Part shown: positions 9,706 through 20,760 of the stretch, in pieces
Layout: each line of letters begins with the position of its first letter
How positions within the stretch are numbered: position 1 is the first letter of the stretch
Assembly: GCA_002914805.1 (NCBI GenBank)
Contig: JXTB01000389.1
Coordinates: 296,742-360,741, forward strand
Direction of reading: 5' to 3'
From: Parasponia andersonii
Lineage: Eukaryota > Streptophyta > Magnoliopsida > Rosales > Cannabaceae
DNA length: 64,000 nt
Translations under genes and position numbers: made by a program
Notes under the pieces: generated by a model
Seen by the model: only the letters and a program-made list of their open reading frames with translations
What the model was told of the DNA's origin: nothing
Databases searched by the model: none

Positions 9706-12490
9706 GGATGACAGTGATACCTATAATTATTCGTTAAGATGGTCGTTGGGATGAAAATAAAAAATATGTTGATTTTAGATTTTCTTCAGTTAAAGAAGGG
9801 ACAACATATTTAGAGTTTGTTGAATTTCTTTTCAAAGAGCTTTATTTAGATCGTGATAGATTGAGACATATAATTCATTTGTTTGTTGACATAGATTATG
9901 ATAGTTCTAGGAATAATCTTTTGGAGATTAAAAGCGATAGTGGATTAGCTTGGTTTTTGTATATGGCAAAGGATTATAATGCTATGAAGTACCCACTCAT
10001 CATTACTTATGATGAGGTACCTATAAAAGATATAAATATGAGCACACGTAGTTTTGGTCCTATTGGTTCATCTTCGTTAGGGTGGTGTTTATCTATTGAT
10101 AAGCACAATTCATCTTTTTTAGGTGGGGATTCATATATAATTGAGGCTGGTTCATCTTTTTTAGCAAGTAAAACATGTGTTCTTGATGTTGGTTTATCTT
10201 CTAAATGTAGTGGTTCAACAAGGACATTTGAGGTTAGTTCATCTTCCCACAAAGTTGAAAGTTCTATTGTTTCTTCTATTTTGACTCCCAATTTTAATGA
10301 TGTGGAAGGTTATTTAGTGGACCCAAATAACTTGGACGAGCTAAAGGAAAAATATATATTTGTTGATAAGAAGATGTTGTAAAAGGCCATGAGTTTATTT
10401 GCAATAAAGAAGAATTTTGAGTATAAAATAGTAAAGTCTAGCCTAGATAGGCTTTTGATTGCATGTGTTAGTTAAAATTATTCATGGTCTCTTCGCACTT
10501 CTAGGTATAGACAAGGTGGCTTATAGATCATTCGTAAGTATGTTAGTGAGCATACTTGCTCATTAGATGTTGTTGTCCATGACCATAGACAGGCGACTAG
10601 CGAACTTGTTTGTGAGTGTATTTTGAATAAAATTAAGGAAGATAAGAATAGGTGAGTGATTCCCCAAGATACTATTGATTACATACGTATGGAATATCAT
10701 GTAAACATTAGCTATTTTAAAGCTTAGACTACTCAGGAACTTACTTATGCTGCTGTTGATGGTTATCTAGAGGATTCCTATTGTTTGATTCTATCATACC
10801 TAGCAGCTTTAAAGAGTTTGAACCCAGGTATGTTTGTTTTTCTATTCTGATTTTTTTTGTTTATTTTTTTCATGTTTGGTATACGACTTTTATAACTTGG
10901 TACATGTGTATGTACCAACTAAACTAGTATATGTTTTGATTTTTTGTTGTATATTATTTTGTCTTTGGTACACAGATGTTATAACTAGGTACATGTGTAT
11001 ATGTACCTAATGAACAAGTATGTGTTCTGATTTTTGGTTGTATATAGTTTTTCGTGTTTAGTATATGGATATTATTACGTGGTATATGTATTTATGTTTC
11101 TTGAACCAGTATGTTTTGATTTTTGGTGGAATGTAATTTTTCGTGTTTGGTACATGGATATTATAACTTAGTATATGTGTATATGTACGTATTGAACCAG
11201 TGTGTGTTTTTTATTTCATTTTTTTCTTACAGGTTCATATATTAATTATGAAGTTGATAAAGATGGGAATTTCTTAAACCTTTTCATGGCATTTGGAGCT
11301 TCCATGTAAAGTTTCTTGGTAATGATGAGTTGTTCAAAAAGTGTGCAAAAGCTTATATTAAGTCTGATTTTGATGATTTCATGTGTCAAATGATTGATAT
11401 CAAACCGGAAGAAGATATAATACAATGACAAGTAATATATCTTAAAGAATAAATTCGACTTTGAGTCAAGCAAGATCTTTGTCAGGTATATTTGTTTTTA
11501 TTTATGGTATATGAATATATATATATATATATATATATACTTAGTTCATATTTGTATGAACCAGGAAGAAAAACTTATGTACTAAATTATGGTATATGGT
11601 TTATTGATATATTTATATTTTCTTTGGTTGATGGATGTGTATATTAGTTATTCTTTTGCTAGAGGCAATAAGACAGAAGGTGCAAGATTAGTTTTCTCGT
11701 CGTTCTTTTGTACCTTCATACTTAAAATCAGTACTTACTCCTTAGGCAGAAGATGAAGTATAAAAGCAAATTGAGTTTGCACGGATAATGATTGTAAGTT
11801 AGGCTTTTTTTGTGTTCTTTTTTCTACAACAAGTATATTGGTTATTTGCGTTGGTATATATCCTTTTGAACGTGGTACATGATTATATATACCACGCTGA
11901 TTAATATATCTTATTCATTGATTTTATTAGAATTAGTATCTTCTTTTATTTTCTCTCTATTTTGTTTTATAATCAGATTTATGTGGTTAGTTTACATATA
12001 TATCAAGTCCGTTACAAGAATTTGGAGTTCATTGTGCATTTAACACAATATACTTGTAGTTGTAAGAGGTGAGATTTTGAAGGTACTCCATGCTCTAGTG
12101 AATAGGTTAAATTTGGGATACTACAACTATATATCTCACTTTTTCAAGAAGACTGCTTAGGTTAAATTTGGGGTACTATAACTATATATCTCACTTTTTC
12201 AAGAAGATTGCTTGTCAGAATACTTATGATGGGATTGTTTGCCTACTCGGAAGTCAAGCTAATTGGGATGTGCCAGACTTCATTAAAGAGCAAGTTGTTC
12301 TTCCACTAAATATTGAAAAAGCCAGTGTTGGAAGGCCAAAAAAAAAAAGTATTCTTTCAGCCAGTGAGTTTAAGAAAAAGAATCAAGTCAAGTGTGGTCG
12401 ATGCAAGTAATTTGGGCATAATCAAAAAACTTGCCGAAATTCAATTCCTGCTGAATTTTGTGTTCCAAAGAGGAAGAAAAGCCATGGGGA
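9706..12490 (+). pseudogene. MULE (MuDR family) transposase, degraded and internally deleted
   Basis: A MULE transposase cuts and pastes its element in the nucleus. Likely exons are 9706-10827, 11233-11485, 11663-11793 and 11977-12490, each bounded by GT-AG. The first coding exon opens with ATG at 9708, an in-frame stop and then DGRWDENKKYVDF. It continues through the MuDR N-terminal DNA-binding region (FAIKKNFEYKIVKS, SWSLR, KYVSEHTCSL) to LKSLNPG. The next exon runs from NYEVDKDG to LFMAFGAS and then jumps to a C-terminal LFKKCAKAY segment, so the DDE catalytic domain that should lie between is missing. The later exons give a KVQD-stop-FSRRSF segment, a SWIM zinc finger (YTCSCKR-stop-DFEGTPCSS, last His lost) and a C-terminal CCHC knuckle (CGRCK-stop-FGHNQKTC). 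Several stops are one change from Trp or Gln codons (TGG to TAG or TGA, CAA to TAA). Family assignment is firm; exon ends are predictions. Confidence 0.8.
12105..12214 (+). repeat. 55-bp tandem duplication within the transposase SWIM exon
   Basis: Two copies (12,105-12,159 and 12,160-12,214) differ at only a few positions. The 55-bp unit shifts the frame and separates the SWIM finger from the C-terminal coding segment, so it is a lesion acquired after the gene was intact. Confidence 0.9.
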
Positions 12491-12584
12491 TCAACAGTCT
12501 ATTTTTATTGATTTTATATTTTGTTTTATTATCAAACGAAAGGTTTTTTTTCCTTTTTCCCTATGTTGGTACATGAAATTTTGG

Positions 12585-12925
12585 TCGTGGCATATAGATA
12601 TTTTTTCATGGTATATGAAGTTATATACCAGATTCAAATTCATTACATTGAGGTATTGGATATTTTTATTTTCTTTCTATATGCTCTTACACAATGAATT
12701 TTTGGTCATAGTATATGGAGCTATATTTCAGATTCATTACTTTAAGTATAAGATATTCTTATTTTATTTCTAGCTCTTGCTCTTGAACTTTCAGGTACAT
12801 AAATTGTTGATTCTGGTATATGGAATATTTGTCATTGTATATATACCAGATTCCTTAACTTAGATATTCTATATTTTGTTATTTTGTTTCTATCTGTTCC
12901 CATTTCCAGGTACACGAACATTTGT
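12585..12925 (+). repeat. Repeat of intron segment, copy B
   Basis: Direct, diverged repeat of 9255-9602, located just downstream of the last transposase coding exon. Divergence of the two copies looks much higher than that of the 55-bp duplication, so this duplication is older, perhaps part of the element's normal structure. Confidence 0.8.
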
Positions 12926-13430
12926 TCTTAGTATATTAAACTTTTGTCATAGTGTATTAAACTATATACTATATTACATATATACCTTGCTTAAAATTAT
13001 ATAAATAATAATGACCAACTTATATATATTATGGTATTTTAGCGTATATATTGAGTTTCAATTCGTAAGATCTATGAAGAAAAAATATTATCATTCTTAA
13101 ACAGTTTAGATTACTCAAGTGTACATCACAAAGTAAATACCTAGAAGTAAGTAAGTAATAGTTTAAAAGTAAGGAGGAGATTTTCTAGTATTCAATACGT
13201 TCAGAATTAAAAGTATTTAGTACAATAATCTTTGTCAAATCAAAAAACCAAAATATCATACTATTTTTCCTAAATCAAAGCAATATCATATTTTCCATTT
13301 CACTTTCATACTTTTGTTTAGTACTATAACCCAAGTCATATTTCTATTTCTGTATCACTTATATATCTTATTTTTGTCTTATTATTAGCCCAATAATAAA
13401 GTTTAACTGACATTTTTTGTGAAAAAAATG
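12926..13430. other. Spacer between the two convergent pseudogenes
   Basis: AT-rich with no coding frame. This is where the 3' ends of the plus-strand transposase and the minus-strand protease gene face each other. No clear terminator was seen. Confidence 0.4.
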
Positions 13431-14173
13431 TCATTTTATCTGTGTGATTTCTTTTATATCAACATCCATCATCAACGCCTCCGCTCTCTTAATTACAAAT
13501 GTCCCATAGTCACTCTTGTTTTCATCAGAGAATCTGTCAAATTTTACAAGTCATGTACTAGGCATTATAAGTCATATACCACGTTCAAATTAGAACGTAA
13601 CAAACTAAATTTTTGAACTAAGTTTATAAGTCATATACCACGTATTAAATATCATGTACCACAGCTAATTTCCTATATACCAGTATTGATTTGGTAGAGT
13701 TGTCTTACCTATTTGATTGTACTTTGATATCTTCTATAAAGTATAAGTCAAAGCCTCTCTTCTTGATCTCCTTTCTCTCTTGATAAAATGTTGTGGCTTC
13801 CAAAAGAAATGGGATCATAATTGTAGAGATAGTAAGCACTTCTCTTATCTTGTTTTGATGTGCTGGTGATGCCATACTATCATAGACACTTATTTTTTGT
13901 TCTATCAAGTATATTTTAGTAAGCACCCAGTGCTTATGTTCTTCCACAAAAATGGGTATGTAGACGTAATCTACTTCAGACCACTTTTTACCCACTACCC
14001 TTTCTATTGACACATTTTACTAGAAAGGATTGAGATTTCTTGTCCCAAGTAAATATTTCTTTTCTTTTATCATCAATATATTCTGTCCAGGCCCTCTTAA
14101 TGTAGTTGTCATAAATGGTATCTAGAGTAGTTGATCTTTTTGCGAACAAGTTAGCATTGTATCTAATCTTTTT
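13431..14173 (-). pseudogene. Ulp1-like cysteine protease (C48) domain, catalytic Cys lost
   Basis: Two minus-strand exons (14,173-13,709 and 13,533-13,431; donor GTAAGA, acceptor ACAG) encode the C-terminal peptidase domain of the Ulp1/SENP family. In plant MULEs this domain is carried by the element. Exon one reads KKIRYNANLFAK, then RAWTEYIDD, shifts frame near 14,013, and resumes with KWSEVDYVYIPIF. The catalytic His is seen in EHKHWVLTKIY and the Asp in SVYDSM. Splicing to the last exon restores the frame and gives ENKSDYGTFVIKRAEAL, then TGA at 13,431-13,433. The expected SDCG motif reads SDYG, so the nucleophile Cys is replaced by Tyr (one G-to-A change). The domain is therefore inactive as well as frameshifted. 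Confidence 0.75.
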
Positions 14174-14418
14174 CTACAAATAATAGAAAATGATGTTGAT
14201 GTGCTGTACAAATTTATAAACCTAGGTCATTATTCAACAACAACACTCACAAAACTTTGAACTAAATGCATAAATTTATTAACTAAACAACATTGTAATA
14301 AGTTATCATTTATAACCATATAATATTGATAAACATATTATACAATTGGTACATTCAAGACATATTAGAAGCAGTCACAAATGCTTCTTTTTGCAATTCA
14401 TATGCCTAAATAGAAATA

Positions 14419-14600
14419 TATAAACTAGATTCCCAAATTCATAAACTAGATACCCAAATACATGTATCAAATTCTCAAATTCATATACTAGATATCTAAA
14501 TACATATACCTATCAACCAGATTCCCGAGTTCATATACCAGATGCCAAGATTCATATACCAGATACCAAAATTTATATATTAGATTCCAAAATTTATATA
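14419..14600. repeat. Minisatellite of a TTCATATACCAGAT-type unit
   Basis: Seven or eight imperfect copies of a roughly 20-26 bp unit (ttcatataccagattcccaa and variants such as ttcataaactagataccc). It lies in an intron-like part of the minus-strand protease pseudogene. Confidence 0.75.
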
Positions 14601-16084
14601 ACTTACGAAATTGGATATTACAGGAATGTGCACTCAAGCTCTTAAGTGTGTATACTTGAGGAATGTGTGAAATTGATAAAAATATATATCTATGAACTGA
14701 ATAGACAAATTCATGAAGTAAACAAATAATTCCATGAATTAATTTCTGCAGATAATAGAAAATGACATTAATTTGTTGTACAAATTCAAAAAACCCACAT
14801 CAAAATTTGATTCTTTTATCTTGTATACCTAGTTCAGTAAGGTATGTACCACATAGTAATAATCATATACTATTCAATAAAAATTATATACCAGTATTCA
14901 ATCTTTAGAGACTGACATATCCACCAAATAATTATAAACTTACGTAGCTACTAATCATTTTTATTTGCTTTCGAATGCTATAAAACCGAGACTTGGTTTT
15001 TGCCTTATCCATTCCAAGATCCAGTGGCCTTGGTAGGTCACCTTAAGTATCATATTTCCTTTTAAAGAAATTTGTTATTATTTTCACTTTCAACTAAAAA
15101 TATCTATATCATTCATTTTTCAAAGATTCTTACCTCGTTCTACTATTCAAACTCCTTTTTATCCAATCCTCAAAGTTGTCTACCAATATTTTTATTGGTT
15201 TTTTGTCCAAATCCAATATGAATAATTGGTGTTTGAATGTTGTCTCTCCTAAATTCAGTGATATTTGTCTTAATAGAGTTGTCGGCAAAGGTTCTAAGCC
15301 GAGGTCAAAGCTTGGTTGAGAGTTTGGAGTTGTTATCGAACTCTCTGATTTTGCTCTTTTTTCTCTCGAGGGTTGTCTTTCTGCTTACCAAAATTTCATT
15401 GTATACGGAAATTTCTCAACTGCTTCTGGTTTAATTTTCCTCTTGCCATAGATATTCATCTCTTGTATCAATGATTCACAGACAAATAATTAGCACAAGC
15501 ATGGCAAATACAATGTTACAATATTTTGTTGAAGCATAAATACATCTAACTTATCCATATATTTTGTACCTTATTGTATGATATTTCGGCAGCCTGTATA
15601 TAGATTTCTTTGCTAAGTACATGATTCTCTATGTCTAGTATATGAAGTCATATACCATTCAAAATATACTAGTATTTTTGTATATTGTTCAAATTGGTAC
15701 ATTACTTTACCTTTCTAGTTCATCGATTTTAATATGTAGCTCATGATATATATACATCTCATGTACCAAAGGATCAAATACTTTAGTAACAACAATACAA
15801 TTAAATTGTTTTCTATATGAACCATTACAATAATACCAAATGCAGAAAACTTGTCAAACATATATTCATTGTAATATAAAATCATGTAAATAAGGTTTAT
15901 TTTAAACCAAAAAAATGTACCATAAACTACAAACTAGTGTAATCAATTAGAAAGATAAACTAGAAACATAAACTATTAACTTTTTTTTCTAACTGTCAGC
16001 TAGAAACATAAACTTATTTTTCAGTCATGAACTAGGAATATAAATTATTAGACTAGTTTCTAAATCTATGATAATGAAACAAAT
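14601..16084 (-). other. Intron-like or degraded exonic sequence of the Ulp1-type pseudogene
   Basis: No exon is recognised confidently. Words such as tcatatacca and catgtacca recur on the plus strand (e.g. near 15,645 and 15,765), as in other introns of this pseudogene. Confidence 0.35.
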
Positions 16085-16314
16085 ATTTATTTCTTGTCCG
16101 TGGGTTTAGATGAACATGCCTTTATGTTAGGCAAATCCAATTTCGCCTTCTTTTTCTCCTCCTCAGCTGCTTCCTTTTGAAGAACTCTCTCTGCTAGTGC
16201 TTTTGTTCTTTTCTGTTTTGGTTTAACAGTTACTTATTCTCCTTTAGCTTGTTCCTTTGTTGTTCATGGGGACTTTCTAGGTCCGGAAGTAGTTACTTCG
16301 GTCTTAGTAGTTTC
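16085..16314 (-). pseudogene. Basic, lysine-rich exon of the DUF1985/Ulp1-type pseudogene
   Basis: After an acceptor-like TTTACAG, the minus strand codes for ETTKTEV, two stops, then a lysine- and glutamate-rich stretch (KPKQKRTKALAERVLQKEA, EEEKKKAKL), ending in a stop. Such a low-complexity charged linker is common between the N-terminal DUF1985 region and the C-terminal protease of these MULE proteins. Assignment rests on position, strand and composition, not on a conserved domain. Confidence 0.45.
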
Positions 16315-17859
16315 CTGTAAAATGAAATCAATTTTTATATTTAGTATATAAGTATATAATGTTTTTAGAATTGTTTTATTTTGCAATGAAGAATATTTAC
16401 TTTTGCTTTAGGTTGTTAATTGTCCTTTTTCTCCTCTGTTGCTTGTGCTACAACTTGTTCAACCTTTTCTTCGTTGACTTTTTCATATAAACTAATATGA
16501 TAAACCAAGTGAGTATATACTATAATACATAATGTCAAACGAAATCAATCTTTTACTCAGTATATTATCATATATACCAAGATAAATATTCTATGAGCCA
16601 AACAGAAAAAGTTATGAATCAGTTTTTGTCCTTATTTACTTTGGGTTGAGGTTCTTGGTATTTTATTACATATACTAAGATTAAAATCTACGTACCAGAC
16701 AAGAAAAGTAATGAAATAGGCATAACTTGTTAGAAAAACCTAAATTACTTTTAAGTTCATAGTTATACAAATAAACTAAGGATCAAAACTAGCTAAATAA
16801 CTTTAAAATTTAAAAATTCTTGAACCGAAGACTATTGTCTTTTAAAATTTTGTGCCATATTTATTAGAATTTAAATTGATGCACCACATATATAAAGCTA
16901 TGCACTATTTTGAAAATTTTATGAACCAAACATATCTTATTGATGAAATTGAATTTAGTTAAGTTGGAATTACAAAATCCTGTATATCTAAACATTTATA
17001 GTATAAATAGTTGATTAATATACTAGTTCTACATCCAAGTTTTTCTCTCCTTAATCTGTTTCTACAATATGTGACTCTATGATTTTGTTGTCGCTGTCAT
17101 TGCCACTGTCCAGTCCCTACACATTCAGATTTGATGGTTATTTATATATGAACTTTGTTTTCTAATTATAATACGTTATGCCAAATGAAATGAATTTTCT
17201 TCTTAGTACATTATCACATATACTAAGTTAATAATTCTATGAATCAAACAGAAAGTCCTGAGCCAAGTATAATAAAAGCCTGTCAATAATTCTAGATACT
17301 GTGTCTTGATACTCTTGTTTTTCTTCTTCGTTTTAGTCTTCCTTCTCCTTTTCTTGATTACTTGTATCATCCTTTTCATTTATTGTATTTTTTTCCCAAA
17401 CTAAAATATCAGAAAAATATTTCAACTTTGAATGTAAAGTTAACCAAAATAAAAATGTATTTAACTATATTGTATGTATCTCATCCATCATAACAGCTTT
17501 TCCTTTGTCACTCTTTTAGCTAGCTCGCTACTGCTGTTCCCCAAGTTTTGTATATTTATAAAAAAGCATAAAGAAGTAGTAATGTTAAGCTTGTGAATCA
17601 TATATATAATATCATAAACTACATGCATAATTTCATGAACCAAGTACAAATATCATGAACCATGCTGAGATATTAAAAAAGTATCTTTTCAGGCATGCCA
17701 TTCTTTTGTTGTCTTTTTGCTTGGATTTTATCAATATTAAGCTCCTAAATGACCTCCTTCATAACACAAAAAAAAATTTATTCATTAAATGAACCAAGAT
17801 ACAAAAGTAATGAAACAAACAAAGGTTTGATTATTTACATAATTTGCACTATAGTCTTG

Positions 17860-18233
17860 TTGTGTAGTAGTATCCTCATGCTTAGCTCCTTTGTCAGTAG
17901 CTTCCTTATTCTCAGCAGTCTCCTACGCTCATTTATCAACTGGTATTGCTACTGCGTTGCTTGGACCATGTACGTATTATTCATGAAAAACATTGCATGT
18001 ATCTTAGTAACCATTCTCTCTAGCAAGTCAATCTGCTTCTTCATTTCTTTATTTTCCTTTATGATCTGCCTATTCTTCTCAATTATGTTCTCCAGCTAAA
18101 GATGCTTTGATGTTGCTTTGGCCAAAGATGGTTCATCATGTTCTTCTTCTACAAAATTTTTCTCTTCTCTAAATTCTTCTATATACTCTTTCTTCAGCTC
18201 ATCGGGATTATAGAACATTTCAAGGTAGGTAGC
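17860..18233 (-). pseudogene. Coiled-coil exon of the DUF1985/Ulp1-type pseudogene
   Basis: The acceptor TTTCAG is followed by ATYLEMFYNPDELKKEYIEEF, an acidic stretch, a stop, then NRQIIKENKEMKKQIDLLARM, which reads as a heptad-like coiled coil, then VTKIHAMFFMNNTYMVQATQ and a stop. It lies between the DUF1985-like exons and the protease exons on the same strand, which supports one large gene. Function of this segment is unknown. Confidence 0.5.
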
Positions 18234-18639
18234 CTGAAATAATCATAAGAATCTTTTAAAGTTAACTACACTAATAAGAATAAAAACTATGAACCAATAT
18301 ATTCATTTTAATCACAATTATAAAATCTATATACCAATAACAGAAACCTAAGGACTATTATATAATTCTCATATACTAGTATATTAACATTATCAACTAT
18401 TAGTATTTTAATCCAAAAAGTATATAAATGTTATGAATCAGTTAAAAATTTATGAAAATATGAACCATTTACTTACATTAGGGTCCTAGAAATAGTTTAA
18501 GCTCAAGCAAGTAAATAGTTTAAGCTTATAAAAAAATCATGAACCACTTAGAAATAAAAACATGAACTTGATTAACCAAAAAAAAAAATCAACCACTATG
18601 TAAAAATCATGAACCCGTTATTTACATCAAGGTCTTAAA

Positions 18640-18815
18640 AAATATTTTTAGAGAGCTCTTCAAAATTGGGTTGTTTGATTGAATCCCAATTTGTGATTCT
18701 TAGATACAAATTTCCTCTTGACTCAATATATACACCCATATTCGTTAGTATCTCATAACCCCAAATTTGAAGAGCAACTGGACACCCATATAAGGGATAC
18801 TGAGAGAGATGGTAC
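18640..18815 (-). pseudogene. Exon following DUF1985 in the Ulp1-type pseudogene
   Basis: The minus strand reads YPLYGCPVALQIWGYEILTN, then an insert, then LRITNWDSIKQPNFEEL. The pattern (FPLA-QIW-YE and then NW) is what plant MULE proteins with DUF1985 show just after that domain. No stop interrupts this piece. Confidence 0.55.
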
Positions 18816-19020
18816 TTGCTAATACTGACTTGATGTACTCTAGTGTTTTCTCAAATGAGATTCTACCCCAACATTAGTCCTCCTACATCCAATCTATATC
18901 TTCCATGTCAACATATTCTGTTTTGATCAGTTCTTGTTGATCTCCAATTAAGAAATCCGAAAGTATGTATAGCTTATATAGTTTTATCATCATCTCATAG
19001 CTCTTGCCATCATATGTCTA

Positions 19021-19441
19021 AAATTTTTCCCTTATCTCCTGCTTCTTTACTTTTTTTATATGGAGAAAAATTTTCTAAAACCTCTTATACCTTGTAGATT
19101 ATGTTTTTTTAAGTCTATTACTCTTTTGGTCTTAAGTCCCATAATCGTTGTATACTCCTTTAGACCAAATAAATATTTCAGTCCATTGATCTTGAACCAT
19201 GCTTCATTACTATTGGGGCTTGATATCGATCTCAGAAGCAAATAGTGAACAAGTTGTGGGATAGTTCTTCTTACTCTTACATTGATTAAATGTCCAAAGC
19301 ATGTCTTTTTGAATTGGCTCCACTACTGTACACTTATCATGGATGAGTTATAGTATATGTATCTTGGAGTAATTCATTTGGATTTTCTTTGGTTCTCCCC
19401 ACTTAGCTCCCAGTACAATATGCTCCATTTTAATTAGAATT
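19021..19441 (-). pseudogene. DUF1985-like exon of the MULE-borne protease gene
   Basis: Starting after a TTTGCAG acceptor, the minus strand reads KMEHIVLGAKWGEPKKIQMN, a stop, FKKTCFGHLINVRVRR, then LVHYLLLRSI and NEAWFKINGLKYLFGLKEYT. The FKxxCFGH, LVHxLLLR and WFxINGxxxxFGLxEF motifs are the signature of DUF1985, a plant transposon domain of unknown function found N-terminal to Ulp1-like proteases. The frame ends near 19,040 in stops. Confidence 0.7.
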
Positions 19442-20566
19442 CTGCAAACATATGAACCAAACATATAAGGTTATAAATGAAACATATAAACATATTAACC
19501 AAACACAAATTAAACAGATACTAAAAAAATACATGAATCATTATGAAAAATTCACGAGCCATTATGTAAAAGTCATGAACCAAACAGATACCTAAATTTA
19601 TATATCAGATACTCAAGTTCATATACCAAACAGTAATTAAAAGAACAACAATAAGTAATTAATATACAAATTCACATATGGGAGAAGTTAGACATAAGTC
19701 ACATATGAAGGACCCTATTTACCCACGGTAGAAGATTTTCATTTCGCATAGTAATATCTCTAAATCAGATCCTAAATCTGTTACAAGTACTAAAAACAAT
19801 AATTGTCAGAGGCTTTTAGTTAAGAATCACAAAACATCCTAATCGTTTACAAAAAAAACCATGAAATAGTAATCAAGTGTGTTGTATGTGAAATTAATCA
19901 GAGAAAATGTCGAACTAGATATAACTTTTGAACATAAAAGGAATAATTACCTAGAAATACTATGCATGCTCCCAAACATCAATATCAAGCAATGGAACTA
20001 AAATATATGAATCATGTACCCTAAATAAAAAACCAAACAGAGATAGGAATCTAATTGTTACAATATTCCTTTTTGGCATTTCATCAAACATTTGATATTC
20101 ATGAAGATAATAAGAATCAATATATCCAAATAGCAATCTATGAACTAGATAGCTAAGTTCATTTAACAAACAGAATTCAAAGAATAACAAAAATTACATG
20201 GACCCTAAAATCTATGATCCAAATTCATATAGACTCAAACTCAAAAATACAAGATTAGAGTTGTAATATATTCATAAATCCATCAACAAAATAATAGATC
20301 CAAATTATGAACCCCAAAATCTATGAACCATTTTTCCAAATTCATATACTGAGTATAAATTAAAGAATTATGACATATATAATTCATTGGAGGATTATAT
20401 ATAAATATATGATGAATAAAATTTCACAAGTTAATATTGAGTCGAATATGCGTGTACATCAAAACATGAGAGAATGGCATATGTAAGGGAATGGTACCAA
20501 ATAAAAACAAAACAAATAACATATAACAAAAACAAAAACAAAAACAATAGAACCAAGATTATTACC
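19442..20566 (-). other. Intron-like sequence upstream of the DUF1985 exon
   Basis: No coding frame was accepted. The words catgaacca, ttcatatacca and gaaccaaac recur many times on the plus strand (e.g. 19,555-19,632), continuing the intron word seen across 13.5-20.4 kb. Confidence 0.4.
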
Positions 20567-20760
20567 AAAGAAATATAAGGGAATGGTGCAGGCAATTGAG
20601 AGGTTGAGGATGGTAGTTGCGAGATCTTCCTGGGTGATGTTGGAGGTAGAGAAAAGGGTCTCGACTAGATAAGGGACGATGTTAGCATCAGAGATGAGTT
20701 GGCAGCACTCAATAATGGAGCTTTGAACCAATTGGAGTTTTGAACTTTGATGAGAAAATG
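20567..20760 (-). pseudogene. Possible captured ARM-repeat-like exon
   Basis: The minus strand reads SDANIVPYLVETLFS, then NITQEDLATTILNLSI, followed by a donor-like TTTG|GTAATA. The VPxLVxxL...QEDxxTxxLNLSI pattern resembles one armadillo repeat as found in plant U-box/ARM proteins. Composition is far less AT-rich than the flanks. If right, the element has picked up a host gene exon and uses it as its first exon. The match is short and I recognise it by eye only. It could instead be the native first exon of the element's gene. Confidence 0.3.

Noticed and set aside
9494..9754. 86-codon plus-strand frame in the first MULE intron
   Set aside because: T-rich intronic sequence; its hydrophobic translation is a composition effect, and the real exon starts at 9706 in another frame.
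14419..14600. CRISPR-like array
   Set aside because: Units are degenerate and contiguous without unique spacers, and this is a plant nuclear sequence.
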